From: a virus
Virus record (IMG/VR): IMGVR_UViG_3300048030_000409
Span: 1-52,411 of that record
DNA length: 52,411 bases
Direction: 5' to 3' (one strand)
Part shown: one piece after another, positions 38,388 to 46,933 of the stretch
Layout of the letters: each line of letters begins with the position of its first letter
How positions within the stretch are numbered: position 1 is the first letter of the stretch
Position numbers and translations under genes: made by a program
The notes under the pieces: model-generated
The model's input: the letters and a program-made list of their open reading frames with translations, nothing else
Told to the model about the DNA's origin: nothing
Databases searched by the model: none

Positions 38388-40977
38388 AGAAACATATATA
38401 AAAGTAAAAAGACACAATAAGAATAAACCAATTGTTGTTTATTCTGGTAGTATGATTCAACAAAATCACGGTGAAAAACCAAATGGTCATGGATATGTTT
38501 TGTGGGACTTAAATAATCAAACACATACGCACCACGAAGTTCACAATGATTATGGATATTATACAATTGTAGTTCGTGATGGAAAGTGTATTAGTGATCT
38601 TAGTTTATTACCAAGAAAAGCAAGACTTCGTGTAAAGGTATATAATACTACTGCAACTGAAACTAAAGAAATTATAGCAGATATACGAAAGAAAACAAAT
38701 ATAAGTGATTTGAATGTAACTCGTTGTGATGCAATTTCCGAGGCAAAAAAATATGATCGTGATAATAAATTTGATTTCGGTGACATTACTACAATACAAG
38801 TTCAAAATGATTTAATAGAAGATTATCTTCGCAGGAATTTTGTTGTTGATGATGAGCAAGTAAAAACTGCTCTTGATATCAACAAAGAAATAAATGAAAA
38901 GTTGGTAGTAAAAGAAGTTTTAAGAAATTGTATTTGGAAACCAAAGAAGTTTGAATTCGGTAATATGTTTAGTTACGGAGATGGAAACATAATAGACTTT
39001 TCAAACATGAAAAGTGTTATGGGATTATTTGCCTCAAATGCAAGTGGTAAAAGTAGTGTGATGAGTGCTTTGAGTTTTTGTTTATTTGATAAATGTGATC
39101 GTGCATTCAAGGCCGCACACGTATTGAATACACAAACTGATAATTTTTACTGTAAACTTAATTTTGAAATAAGTGGAGTAAATTATTTTATAGAAAGAAC
39201 TGCAACTACTAAAAAGAACGGAGATGTAACGGTTGTTGTTGATTTCTGGAAACATGATGAAGAAGGTCAAACAATTTCACTAAACGGAGAACAAAGAGCA
39301 GGAACCAATGCAGTAATACGTGATCATGTCGGGTCATATGATGATTTTGTTTTGACTACACTTAGTTTGCAAAATAATAATGCAATTTTTATAGATAAAA
39401 GTCAAAGTGAGAGAAAAGATTTACTTGCTCAGTTTATGGGAATAGATATGTTCGATCAGTTACATACAACTGCATCGGAAGATATAAAAGAAATAAACGC
39501 ACTTTTAAAAAGATTTAATCGTGAAGATTTTGATGAAACATTAAACAATGTTCAAGAAAAATTAGAAGATGTTAAACATCAATACAATGAACAGGATAGT
39601 AGAACTAATATTGCTTTATTAAAACAGAAAAAACTAAATAAAGAATTGGCAGACAAAAATGCACAATTTAAAAATTGCTCATTTGAGGAAGCATCCGTAG
39701 ATATAGATAAATTAGAATTTAATAAAACAAACTTAAAAGAAAGACTTGATGTGGCAAAAGATAATCGTTCACTTGAGTCTGATAAAAAGAAGAAGTTATC
39801 AAACGATAAATCACTAAAATTCAAAAAAATATCTGAACTTGACGGTATAGAAGAAAAATATGTAGATGTCTTAAAAATTCGTGAAAATATAAATTTAGTC
39901 GATAAAGATTTGGCAGTATTAAGAACATCAGTTAATGCTAAACTTGATAAATTGAAACATTATGATAGTCATGAATACGATCCTAATTGTAAGCATTGTG
40001 TTACTAATTCAAAAAATTTGATAGAAAGTGCGGAAATTACTAAAAAAGAACTTGATAAAGATAAAGCAGATGCAGATGAACTTGTTAAGAGAAAAAATGA
40101 ATTTGAACAACAACTTGAAATATATAAAAATGTTGATAGTGATTATGAATTGTATAATAATTTAAAATCAGAAAATACACAACTTTCTTATGAAATAAAT
40201 CAAACAGATGCCAAGATTCTTGCATTGTCAAGTATGATAGAATCACTTGAAAAGGATATTCTATTAAATGAAAAAAGTATCAACGAATATTATGAATGTA
40301 AAGATATTATTGAATTTAATAAATCTTTACAAGTTGAAGTTGCTGATATACAAAATAAACTTACAAAAGTGAATTTAATAGCAAATGAAGAAACAGAAAA
40401 ACTTCAAACTCTTTTTGGTGAAGTTAAGATTGTTGAAAAAGAACACGAAGATGTTCTTTCATCTATCGAAGAGGCAAAAAGTTATGAAAGAAAAAAACGA
40501 GGATATGAACTATATCTTGATGCAGTAAAACGAGATGGTATTTCATATGAACTTATTTCTAAAACTATTCCTAGTATTGAAAGTGAGGTTAATAATATTC
40601 TTTCTCAAATCGTTGATTTCGGCATGAATCTTGAAATGGACGGAAAACACATTTACTCAAAGATTACTTATGAAGATCGTCATTGGCCTTTAGAGATGTG
40701 TAGTGGCATGGAACGATTCATAAGCAGTATTGCTATGCGTGTGGCACTTATCAATGTAAGCAGTCTTCCTCGTTCTAATTTCCTTGTTATTGATGAAGGG
40801 TGGGGTACATTAGACGGAGATAACATCAGTAGTGTATTTAATCTATTTACCTATTTAAAGGGGCAATTTGAGTTCATCGTAGTCATTAGCCATTTGGATG
40901 TTATGCGAGATATGGTGGATGAAATTGTAGAAATTCAAAAAGAAGGTTCATTTAGTAAGATAAAATACGGAGCATAA
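38377..40977 (+). CDS. gp46: gp47 C-terminal domain fused to gp46 (Rad50/SbcC-like ATPase)
   Basis: 866 residues from ATG 38377. Residues ~18-190 are the missing capping/C-terminal part of gp47 (PIVVYSGSMIQQNHGEKPNG, NDYGYYTIVV). Residues ~190-866 are gp46. These include NMFSYGDGNIIDF, the ATP-binding loop ASNASGKSS (~219-227) and long coiled coils with a zinc hook CKHC (~537-540). The ABC signature region CSGMERFISSIAMR (~773) and Walker B FLVIDEGWGTLDG (~802-814) complete the ATPase. The complex resects DNA ends for recombination-dependent replication. T4 gp46 alone is 560 residues, so the fusion is clear. TTG 38368 is an alternative start but ATG is preferred. Confidence 0.88.
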   Translation: MEDKETYIKVKRHNKNKPIVVYSGSMIQQNHGEKPNGHGYVLWDLNNQTHTHHEVHNDYGYYTIVVRDGKCISDLSLLPRKARLRVKVYNTTATETKEIIADIRKKTNISDLNVTRCDAISEAKKYDRDNKFDFGDITTIQVQNDLIEDYLRRNFVVDDEQVKTALDINKEINEKLVVKEVLRNCIWKPKKFEFGNMFSYGDGNIIDFSNMKSVMGLFASNASGKSSVMSALSFCLFDKCDRAFKAAHVLNTQTDNFYCKLNFEISGVNYFIERTATTKKNGDVTVVVDFWKHDEEGQTISLNGEQRAGTNAVIRDHVGSYDDFVLTTLSLQNNNAIFIDKSQSERKDLLAQFMGIDMFDQLHTTASEDIKEINALLKRFNREDFDETLNNVQEKLEDVKHQYNEQDSRTNIALLKQKKLNKELADKNAQFKNCSFEEASVDIDKLEFNKTNLKERLDVAKDNRSLESDKKKKLSNDKSLKFKKISELDGIEEKYVDVLKIRENINLVDKDLAVLRTSVNAKLDKLKHYDSHEYDPNCKHCVTNSKNLIESAEITKKELDKDKADADELVKRKNEFEQQLEIYKNVDSDYELYNNLKSENTQLSYEINQTDAKILALSSMIESLEKDILLNEKSINEYYECKDIIEFNKSLQVEVADIQNKLTKVNLIANEETEKLQTLFGEVKIVEKEHEDVLSSIEEAKSYERKKRGYELYLDAVKRDGISYELISKTIPSIESEVNNILSQIVDFGMNLEMDGKHIYSKITYEDRHWPLEMCSGMERFISSIAMRVALINVSSLPRSNFLVIDEGWGTLDGDNISSVFNLFTYLKGQFEFIVVISHLDVMRDMVDEIVEIQKEGSFSKIKYGA

Positions 40978-40992
40978 AACATATTTAGATAT

Positions 40993-41000
40993 ATATTTAT
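40993..41000 (+). promoter_or_regulatory. ATATTTAT motif before kinase gene
   Basis: In GATATATATTTATTATG, 20 bases before the ATG at 41021. It marks the start of the kinase to ligase gene cluster. Confidence 0.42.
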
Positions 41001-41020
41001 TATGTACCTGAATTGTATTT

Positions 41021-42052
41021 ATGGAAAAATCCGAAGAAAATCAAAAAGTCCAAGAAACCCTGATTAAAGCAGGATTGCGTAAAGGATACTTTACACTTGT
41101 AGAGGGTGTATATGATCCTGGTATTTTAAAAGCAGTATTTTTAGCAGGAGGACCTGGTTCTGGTAAATCTGCTACTGTTGATACATTATTCAATTTTCCA
41201 CCGGATGCAAAAAATTTATCACCAAGTGGTTTAAAGATTGTAAACAGTGATCCTGCATTTGAAATATTACTTAAAAAGGCAGGATATGATCTGAATTTAT
41301 CTAAAATGGATGATGAAACATTTGCCAAAGTAACAAGTGATGATCCAAATAGTATTCGTTCCCGTGCGAAGAAAATAATGCTTAAACAATTTGAGTTATT
41401 TAAAGATGGTCGTTTGGGTATTATTGTTGATGGGACAGGTGACAACTATAACAAAATATCAAAGCAAAAAAAAGAACTTGAAAAACTAGGATACGATTGT
41501 TATATGGTGTTTGTAAACACAACACTTGATGTCGCACAACAAAGAAACGCAATGCGTAAAAGAAAACTTCCACGAAAAATAGTAAAGGATATTTGGACAG
41601 ATGTCCAAAAAAATCTTGGTAAGTTTCAAGGTTTGTTCAAAGCAAACTTTGTTATAGTAGACAATTCAGAAGATACTCGTAGTAAAACAAAACCTGGTAG
41701 ATTAGATTTAGTTCCACGACTTATGAAAGAGGTAGCAAAATTTATTTCAAAACCAATTAAAAATCCAATTGGAAAGAAATGGATCAAAATGATGATGGCA
41801 TACGATAAAATGAGCAAAAGTGGTGATAAAAGAAATCGTGTTACTGAACAACTATTAAATGAAATTGATAAAGCAATTTTACCAGCAGACCTTGAACGAT
41901 ATTTGAGTCGTACAATTTATATAATAGAAAAGTTTAATCTATCACCTCAACGGAATTTGGCAGTATTATCAAGATTAGTTGAAAGTTTAGAACTAGATAG
42001 TGACGAATTTACTAGATTTTACATGAAAATTAAATCGGAGAAGTTTGATTAA
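41021..42052 (+). CDS. P-loop kinase (zeta-toxin/polynucleotide-kinase-like)
   Basis: 343 residues. A canonical Walker A AVFLAGGPGSGKSATVD lies near residues 38-54, a Walker-B-like IIVDGTGDNYNK near 134-145, and a lid/arginine segment QQRNAMRKRKLPRKI near 170-185, followed by VIVDNS near 213. This is the P-loop kinase/zeta-toxin-like layout, in which ATP phosphorylates a small molecule, sugar nucleotide or nucleic-acid end. The C-terminal 100 residues are helical and unrecognised. It heads a cluster that also contains a ligase-like protein (42912-45440), so a nucleic-acid repair role is possible. Its stop overlaps the next ATG (TAATG). Confidence 0.75.
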   Translation: MEKSEENQKVQETLIKAGLRKGYFTLVEGVYDPGILKAVFLAGGPGSGKSATVDTLFNFPPDAKNLSPSGLKIVNSDPAFEILLKKAGYDLNLSKMDDETFAKVTSDDPNSIRSRAKKIMLKQFELFKDGRLGIIVDGTGDNYNKISKQKKELEKLGYDCYMVFVNTTLDVAQQRNAMRKRKLPRKIVKDIWTDVQKNLGKFQGLFKANFVIVDNSEDTRSKTKPGRLDLVPRLMKEVAKFISKPIKNPIGKKWIKMMMAYDKMSKSGDKRNRVTEQLLNEIDKAILPADLERYLSRTIYIIEKFNLSPQRNLAVLSRLVESLELDSDEFTRFYMKIKSEKFD

Positions 42053-42378
42053 TGAATTTAGTATCCGAAAGTTTAGGTGAATCATATAAACTTGAACTCG
42101 CAAAGTCGGGTGAGAAATATAGTTTTGAAACAAAAAAAGAAGGAAATGAATCTTGGTCAAAAAATATGGCAAACCGTTTTTTAAAAGAAAAACACAAATA
42201 TGAATTTATAGGTTCGTTTACAGAATCAATGAGTACGGAAGGACCTATCTTAAGTGGAACCGTCTATCATTGTACAGAGTGGTATATCAAAAATTCTCCA
42301 TATATGTATTTTGAAAAAAAAGAGGCCTGTAAGAAAAACATTAAAACAAACAAACCCATAGATTATATAGAAGGATAA
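42052..42378 (+). CDS. Hypothetical protein
   Basis: 108 residues, no recognised family. It is mixed alpha/beta with a basic middle (MANRFLKEKHKYEFIG) and a C-terminal CTEWYIKNSPYMYFEKKEACKK containing two Cys. It starts inside the previous stop codon (TAATG) and ends three bases before the next gene, so it is a cotranscribed member of the kinase-ligase cluster. Confidence 0.68.
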   Translation: MNLVSESLGESYKLELAKSGEKYSFETKKEGNESWSKNMANRFLKEKHKYEFIGSFTESMSTEGPILSGTVYHCTEWYIKNSPYMYFEKKEACKKNIKTNKPIDYIEG

Positions 42379-42381
42379 CTT

Positions 42382-42915
42382 ATGAAAAACATATCAGAAT
42401 ATAAAAGATATAAAGACGATCCATTTTGGATGAAATCAAAATATGATGGAGTATCTGGTGAACAAAGACTACCTGTACAACGAAGACTTCGCAAGGGTGG
42501 CATTAAATTTAAAAAAGGAGATGAAATACTTTATTATCCAAAAGGAAAAGTAATAATGGTGGGAAAAGAAGCAGAACAAGCTTGGAGAGATTTTCAGGCA
42601 GCTGCATCTGATGAAGACTTTTATATGTCACAATACGAGGAATCAAATAAAATGAAAAAAACAAATGAAATTAAATTAACAAGTCCTGAGTACAAAAAGG
42701 CAATTGATTTTATGTCAGGATTACATACAAGTATTTTAAAAGCAAAAGATAAAGTTGTTGCGTTTTTACAAAGAAAGGGATTTGATGAAATGGCAGATGA
42801 ACTTACTGGAATGTCAAAGGGTGAATTTAATCGTTTCATTTCACGAAAAGTATACGAGCAAAAACTTAGAAACCAAATAAGAACTATCTTAGCAGAAATT
42901 CTTGAAACTAAATGA
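42382..42915 (+). CDS. Hypothetical protein
   Basis: 177 residues, basic, of unknown function. The N-terminal 80 residues include PVQRRLRKGGIKFKKGDEILYYPKGKVIMVGKEA, a small beta-rich segment that could bind nucleic acid. The C-terminal half is helical (MSGLHTSILKAKDKVVAFLQRK, LRNQIRTILAEILETK). It overlaps the following gene by ATGA. Function not assigned. Confidence 0.68.
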   Translation: MKNISEYKRYKDDPFWMKSKYDGVSGEQRLPVQRRLRKGGIKFKKGDEILYYPKGKVIMVGKEAEQAWRDFQAAASDEDFYMSQYEESNKMKKTNEIKLTSPEYKKAIDFMSGLHTSILKAKDKVVAFLQRKGFDEMADELTGMSKGEFNRFISRKVYEQKLRNQIRTILAEILETK

Positions 42916-45440
42916 ATTACAAAAACACTAACTCACTTGCAAATGACTTAACCGACTTTATGGTTGAAGAGTTGTTGAATGAATCACCTAAAATAAAAAA
43001 GGTAATTGGAATTTATCCTGGTAGATTTCAACCGGCAGGTGTGCATCATTACAAAACATACAAGTGGTTAGATGGTAAGTTTGATAAAGCATATGTTGCT
43101 ACGAGTAATAAAACCGATGCCACAAAAAGTCCTTTGAATTTTAAAGAAAAGAAACTGGTATGGACGAAGCATGGAGTTAAGAATGTAGTTAAAGTAAAAA
43201 ATCCGTATGTATGCGAAGAGATTTTAAAAAAGTATAATCCGAATACAACTGCGGTGGTTTATATTTTTGGAGAAAAAGATGCAGGTCGTCTCAAAACAAC
43301 TAAAGCAGATGGATCACCTGCATACTATCAATCATATGAGAAAAATAAAAATGATCTAAAACCATACGGTGAACATGGTTATTTTATTGTTGCTCCTCAT
43401 GTAAGTATCAAGGTCTTGGGAAAAGAAGTAAGTGGTACTCGGATTCGTGATTTATTGGGTAGTCCTGAACACGATGAAATGACAAAGATTCAAGCATTTG
43501 AAGAGCTCTTCGGTTGGTATGATGAAAAAATATTTAAGTATCTTACTAAGAAGTTCGGAACATTATTTGAAAACGAAGAAATTTTTGAAAACTTTTTAAA
43601 TGAATATCCAAAGTTTGAAAAACTTATTGAAAAATTTCCAAGTATAATAAACGAAATAAGTTCAATATCTTCAATGGGAAAATCAATGGTTGATGATGGA
43701 CCTTCTGTTTATTATCCAGGTGAGTCTTATGAAAGTTACACATCAAACCGTGCAAAGCAACTTGGTTATGATGTGCTTGACTTTGTGGTTGGAAAAAACG
43801 GATTAGGTCGTAACGCAGATTATCGTGAGTGGGGAAAATACTCTGGTCCAGTTCCTGCGGTATCTTTTTATCCTTCTGGTGATTTTGATGTAGGATCACC
43901 TACAAATCAAATTAATACAGAAGAAACTTCAAATGCCCACGATCAATGGGTTAACTTCATTGAAAATGTTGCCGAAACTGTAGGATACAAACTTGTAGAC
44001 TTTGTTGGTTCTGAAAAATCCATTCGTAAGAACAACGAACAAGGAGATGAAGACCTTGTTGATAAAAATACAATTGATTCATCTAGCAAAGAAGCAAGTG
44101 GTAGTGAAGAAATTGATAAAGGAGTTGAAGGTCATGCTATAAAGGAAAGCAAAATAATCACAGAAGGAGGTGCGGCTGGTCATATGAGTCATCCTTTCGA
44201 TGATCGTGATTTAACATTTGCCGATTTAAAAGAAATGATTCGTAGGTCGTTGGCAGGTGAACTAAATGTTGAAAAAGAAGTTACTGAAAAACTTGATGGT
44301 CAAAATTTAATGTTTTCTTGGAAAGATGGTGAATTGGTGGCTGCAAGAAATCAAGGACATTTAAAAAATGCAGGAGCAGCCGCACCTAATGTAAAAGAAT
44401 TTTCTAGTATATTTGCTGATCGTCCTGATAATATTCGTGATGCGTTTGTAAGTGCAGTTGAAGATTTGGAAACTGCTATATCGGGTCTTACTGATGCACA
44501 AAAGAATAAAGTATTTCGTGAAGGTGAACGTTTTATGAATATAGAGGTAATGACACCCGCAACACAAAATGTTATTCCTCAAAATGTAGATATGTTGGTA
44601 TTTCACGGAACACAAGCATATGATTCCGCAGGAAAAGCAGTTAGTGTAGATTCCGAGGGAAACGATATAACAAGTGAACTTAAAGACTCTGCAAGAATGC
44701 TTAAAGGTATGCTTAAACAAATAAACGCAGATGTTCAAAGTCGTTATTCACTGAACGCACCAATTGTTGTGGAACTTCCTAAAAGCAAAACATTCGGAGA
44801 TTCTTATACAAAGTATTCTGCTAAAATAGATAAACTTAAAAATAAATTTAGATTAAAAGACAACGACAAAGTAATGAAGTATCATGATTCTTGGTGGAGA
44901 GATTTATTAAATAAGCAACAAACAAAAACTAAAGAGATATTTCCATCAAAAGTATACGAGGCACTCATCGGTCGTTGGGCATATAACGATAAGTCCAATA
45001 AAATTACTACAATTAAAAAAGAATTATCTGATCATCCAAAGTTACTTGCGTGGGTTACTAAGTTTGAAAAAGAAGATGTTACAAAACAATTTGAAGAAAA
45101 TATGTGGCCATTTCAATTCATCTTTTTGAAATTGGGTGCGGAAGTATTAAAGAATGTAAAAGGATTCGTTGCGGCCGGAGGAAGTGATGATATAGCAAAG
45201 GCACTTGATGTTCATGTTAAAACATTAGAATCAAAAAAGATTGGTTCTGTTGAATCACCTGATAAGTTTAAGAAAGACATGGAGAAGTTAAATAAAAATC
45301 TCAATCGTCTTAATTCTATTGGTGGAAGCAACGCAATCGCACCAACAGAAGGTGTTGTATTTCAATATAAAGGTGGAACATATAAACTAACCGGAACATT
45401 TGCTCCTATAAATCAAATTATGGGTATAATGAGATTTTAA
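42912..45440 (+). CDS. Nucleotidylyltransferase fused to KxDG ligase-like domain
   Basis: 842 residues. Residues ~30-225 form a cytidylyltransferase/NMN-adenylyltransferase-like domain: IGIYPGRFQPAGVHHYKTY (with HHY where the usual motif is HxGH), AYVATSNKTD, VVYIFGEKDA and VSGTRIRDLLG (the ISxTxIR motif). The middle (~250-420) is acidic and low complexity. Residues ~430-842 carry covalent-nucleotidyltransferase motifs of the DNA/RNA ligase superfamily. These are TEKLDGQNLMFSW (KxDG, about residue 460), RNQGHLK, FMNIEVM, a middle MLVFHG, and TEGVVFQYKGGTYKL (~812-826). The reaction could be nucleotide activation plus strand joining or end-capping, but neither has been shown. A similar ligase-like domain occurs in aquatic phages as an uncharacterised family. 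ATGA-coupled to the gene before it. Confidence 0.72.
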   Translation: MNYKNTNSLANDLTDFMVEELLNESPKIKKVIGIYPGRFQPAGVHHYKTYKWLDGKFDKAYVATSNKTDATKSPLNFKEKKLVWTKHGVKNVVKVKNPYVCEEILKKYNPNTTAVVYIFGEKDAGRLKTTKADGSPAYYQSYEKNKNDLKPYGEHGYFIVAPHVSIKVLGKEVSGTRIRDLLGSPEHDEMTKIQAFEELFGWYDEKIFKYLTKKFGTLFENEEIFENFLNEYPKFEKLIEKFPSIINEISSISSMGKSMVDDGPSVYYPGESYESYTSNRAKQLGYDVLDFVVGKNGLGRNADYREWGKYSGPVPAVSFYPSGDFDVGSPTNQINTEETSNAHDQWVNFIENVAETVGYKLVDFVGSEKSIRKNNEQGDEDLVDKNTIDSSSKEASGSEEIDKGVEGHAIKESKIITEGGAAGHMSHPFDDRDLTFADLKEMIRRSLAGELNVEKEVTEKLDGQNLMFSWKDGELVAARNQGHLKNAGAAAPNVKEFSSIFADRPDNIRDAFVSAVEDLETAISGLTDAQKNKVFREGERFMNIEVMTPATQNVIPQNVDMLVFHGTQAYDSAGKAVSVDSEGNDITSELKDSARMLKGMLKQINADVQSRYSLNAPIVVELPKSKTFGDSYTKYSAKIDKLKNKFRLKDNDKVMKYHDSWWRDLLNKQQTKTKEIFPSKVYEALIGRWAYNDKSNKITTIKKELSDHPKLLAWVTKFEKEDVTKQFEENMWPFQFIFLKLGAEVLKNVKGFVAAGGSDDIAKALDVHVKTLESKKIGSVESPDKFKKDMEKLNKNLNRLNSIGGSNAIAPTEGVVFQYKGGTYKLTGTFAPINQIMGIMRF

Positions 45441-45441
45441 A

Positions 45442-46500
45442 GTGAAAACAAACGAAAAAAAATTATCAAGGGCTGCACGAATTAAACTTGCAAGATCAGC
45501 AAAAAGAACTGCAAAAAAACGTGCAATTAAAAGAAAACTACTTGCAAAAAGAATGAAGTCCCCTGCGAAACTAAAAAAGGTAGCAGATAAGGCCGCAAAA
45601 AATATATTAGTAAAAAAATTGGCAGGAGGAAAAAAGTATCAAGAATTATCTCTTAGTCAAAAAGAATTTATAGATAAAAAACTTGCAACAAAAACAGCTG
45701 TGATTAACAAAATTTCAAGAAAGTTATTGCCTAAAGTAAAACAAAAAGAAAAAGAAAGAATTAAAAAAGTAAGAAGTAAAATTAATAATAAAAATGCAGT
45801 AAATGAAAATAAGCACGGAGTTTTTACACTCGGTGTAAATGGTTCTAAATTAGAAGTATCTGCACAATATATTAATGGAAAACTAAAACCTTTTTCTTTC
45901 AAAAGCAAAAAAGAAGCAATTCAGCACAAAAAGAACGTAGGTGGAAAAATCTTTCAATCTCCCAAAACAAATATATATTATGTTGAGTTTACGAAATTAG
46001 ATGGACCTATAACAGAAAAATCAGTATCGAAATCACAACAAAGATTATTTGGAATGGTTCATGCTTACAACAAAGGAGATTTAAAGAAGACTGATGTGGA
46101 TACTGATTTATATACAAAAATAAAAAAAATAGCAAATGGCATGACAAAAAAGGATGCAAAAAAAATGGCAAAAACTGATCATGATGATTTACCAAATAAA
46201 GTTCCTACCAACGAAGGAAAGGAAGAGCAAGAAAATTTAAAAGATTTAAAAGCAATACTTGATGTTGCAAAAATGCTGAGTGACAAAAGTCCTTATTTCA
46301 AAGGTCGTGGTAGCAAAAAAGAATATATTAAAATGCTAGTGCATAAAATAAAAAAATTGTCGGAAGCAAAACAAAAAAAACTATTAACAAAACTTGATGC
46401 CTATAATAAGGTAAGAAAACAAACAATGCCTAAAAGTAGACCAATGAAAAGTAAAAAGTCATATGATAGAAAAGACTTTAAAAAAGGAAAGTATGATTAA
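45442..46500 (+). CDS. Very basic protein with DUF3008-like domain
   Basis: 352 residues starting with GTG at 45442, one base after the previous stop. The first 110 residues are extremely Lys/Arg/Ala-rich (KLSRAARIKLARSAKRTAKK), suggesting nucleic-acid binding. Residues ~195-255 (SKSQQRLFGMVHAYNKGD, KKIANGMTKKDAKKMAKTDHDDLPNKV) match the DUF3008 pattern that I associate with T4-like phages. The C-terminus is again Lys-rich. It could package or organise DNA, or be an internal head protein; that is inferred only. It overlaps the next gene by eight bases. Confidence 0.72.
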   Translation: MKTNEKKLSRAARIKLARSAKRTAKKRAIKRKLLAKRMKSPAKLKKVADKAAKNILVKKLAGGKKYQELSLSQKEFIDKKLATKTAVINKISRKLLPKVKQKEKERIKKVRSKINNKNAVNENKHGVFTLGVNGSKLEVSAQYINGKLKPFSFKSKKEAIQHKKNVGGKIFQSPKTNIYYVEFTKLDGPITEKSVSKSQQRLFGMVHAYNKGDLKKTDVDTDLYTKIKKIANGMTKKDAKKMAKTDHDDLPNKVPTNEGKEEQENLKDLKAILDVAKMLSDKSPYFKGRGSKKEYIKMLVHKIKKLSEAKQKKLLTKLDAYNKVRKQTMPKSRPMKSKKSYDRKDFKKGKYD

Positions 46501-46894
46501 GTTAAATGGTAACATTTATTTAAAATCAATTGAAGTTGAAAAAGAAATATCATCGGTATGTACCAAATTCAGAACATCACAACGTGCAGTCTTACCTAAA
46601 CCAGTTAAGTATCTTGATAGAGAGTTTGTAGTTTCTATTCAAGATGAAGGACTAAAACTATCATTACATTGTGGATATTTATATGGATACGGAGAAGAAC
46701 ACTGCTCTGTAAAAAAAGTCATTCTGTGTATACAGGATAGAATGAGAAAAGAAGAACATTGTTCCGAAGAATTAAGATTTATGCAATATGATTTAAGTGA
46801 TTCTCAACGAGATAAATATAGAAATTTGTATTTAAACTTTTTAATAAACGTTTTTTTAGATGAATGCGTAAAATCATTTGAAAAATTATCTTAA
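46493..46894 (+). CDS. Hypothetical protein
   Basis: 133 residues from ATG 46493, preceded by an AAAGGAAA ribosome-binding site. An upstream in-frame ATG at 46463 lies further inside the basic-protein gene and has no such site. Six Cys are scattered (e.g. LHCGYLYGYGEEHCSVKKVILC). The C-terminal 40 residues are helical (RDKYRNLYLNFLINVFLDECVKSFEK). No family recognised. Confidence 0.65.
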   Translation: MIKLNGNIYLKSIEVEKEISSVCTKFRTSQRAVLPKPVKYLDREFVVSIQDEGLKLSLHCGYLYGYGEEHCSVKKVILCIQDRMRKEEHCSEELRFMQYDLSDSQRDKYRNLYLNFLINVFLDECVKSFEKLS

Positions 46895-46897
46895 TAT

Positions 46898-46926
46898 TTG
46901 ACAAACTAGAAAAAAAGTGTGATAAT
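46898..46926 (+). promoter_or_regulatory. Consensus sigma70-type promoter, leaderless arrangement
   Basis: TTGACA at 46898-46903, a 17-base spacer and GATAAT at 46921-46926. The ATG at 46934 lies seven bases after the -10 box, where transcription should begin. No ribosome-binding site precedes it. Confidence 0.78.
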
Positions 46927-46933
46927 ATTGGAT

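Noticed and set aside
41002-41067. Short 21-codon open frame from ATG 41002 before the kinase gene
   Set aside because: It overlaps the kinase start out of frame, has no ribosome-binding site and is too short to support.
46919-46933. GTG 46919 as start of the Cys/coiled-coil gene
   Set aside because: It overlaps the -10 box; ATG 46934 is the plausible start.
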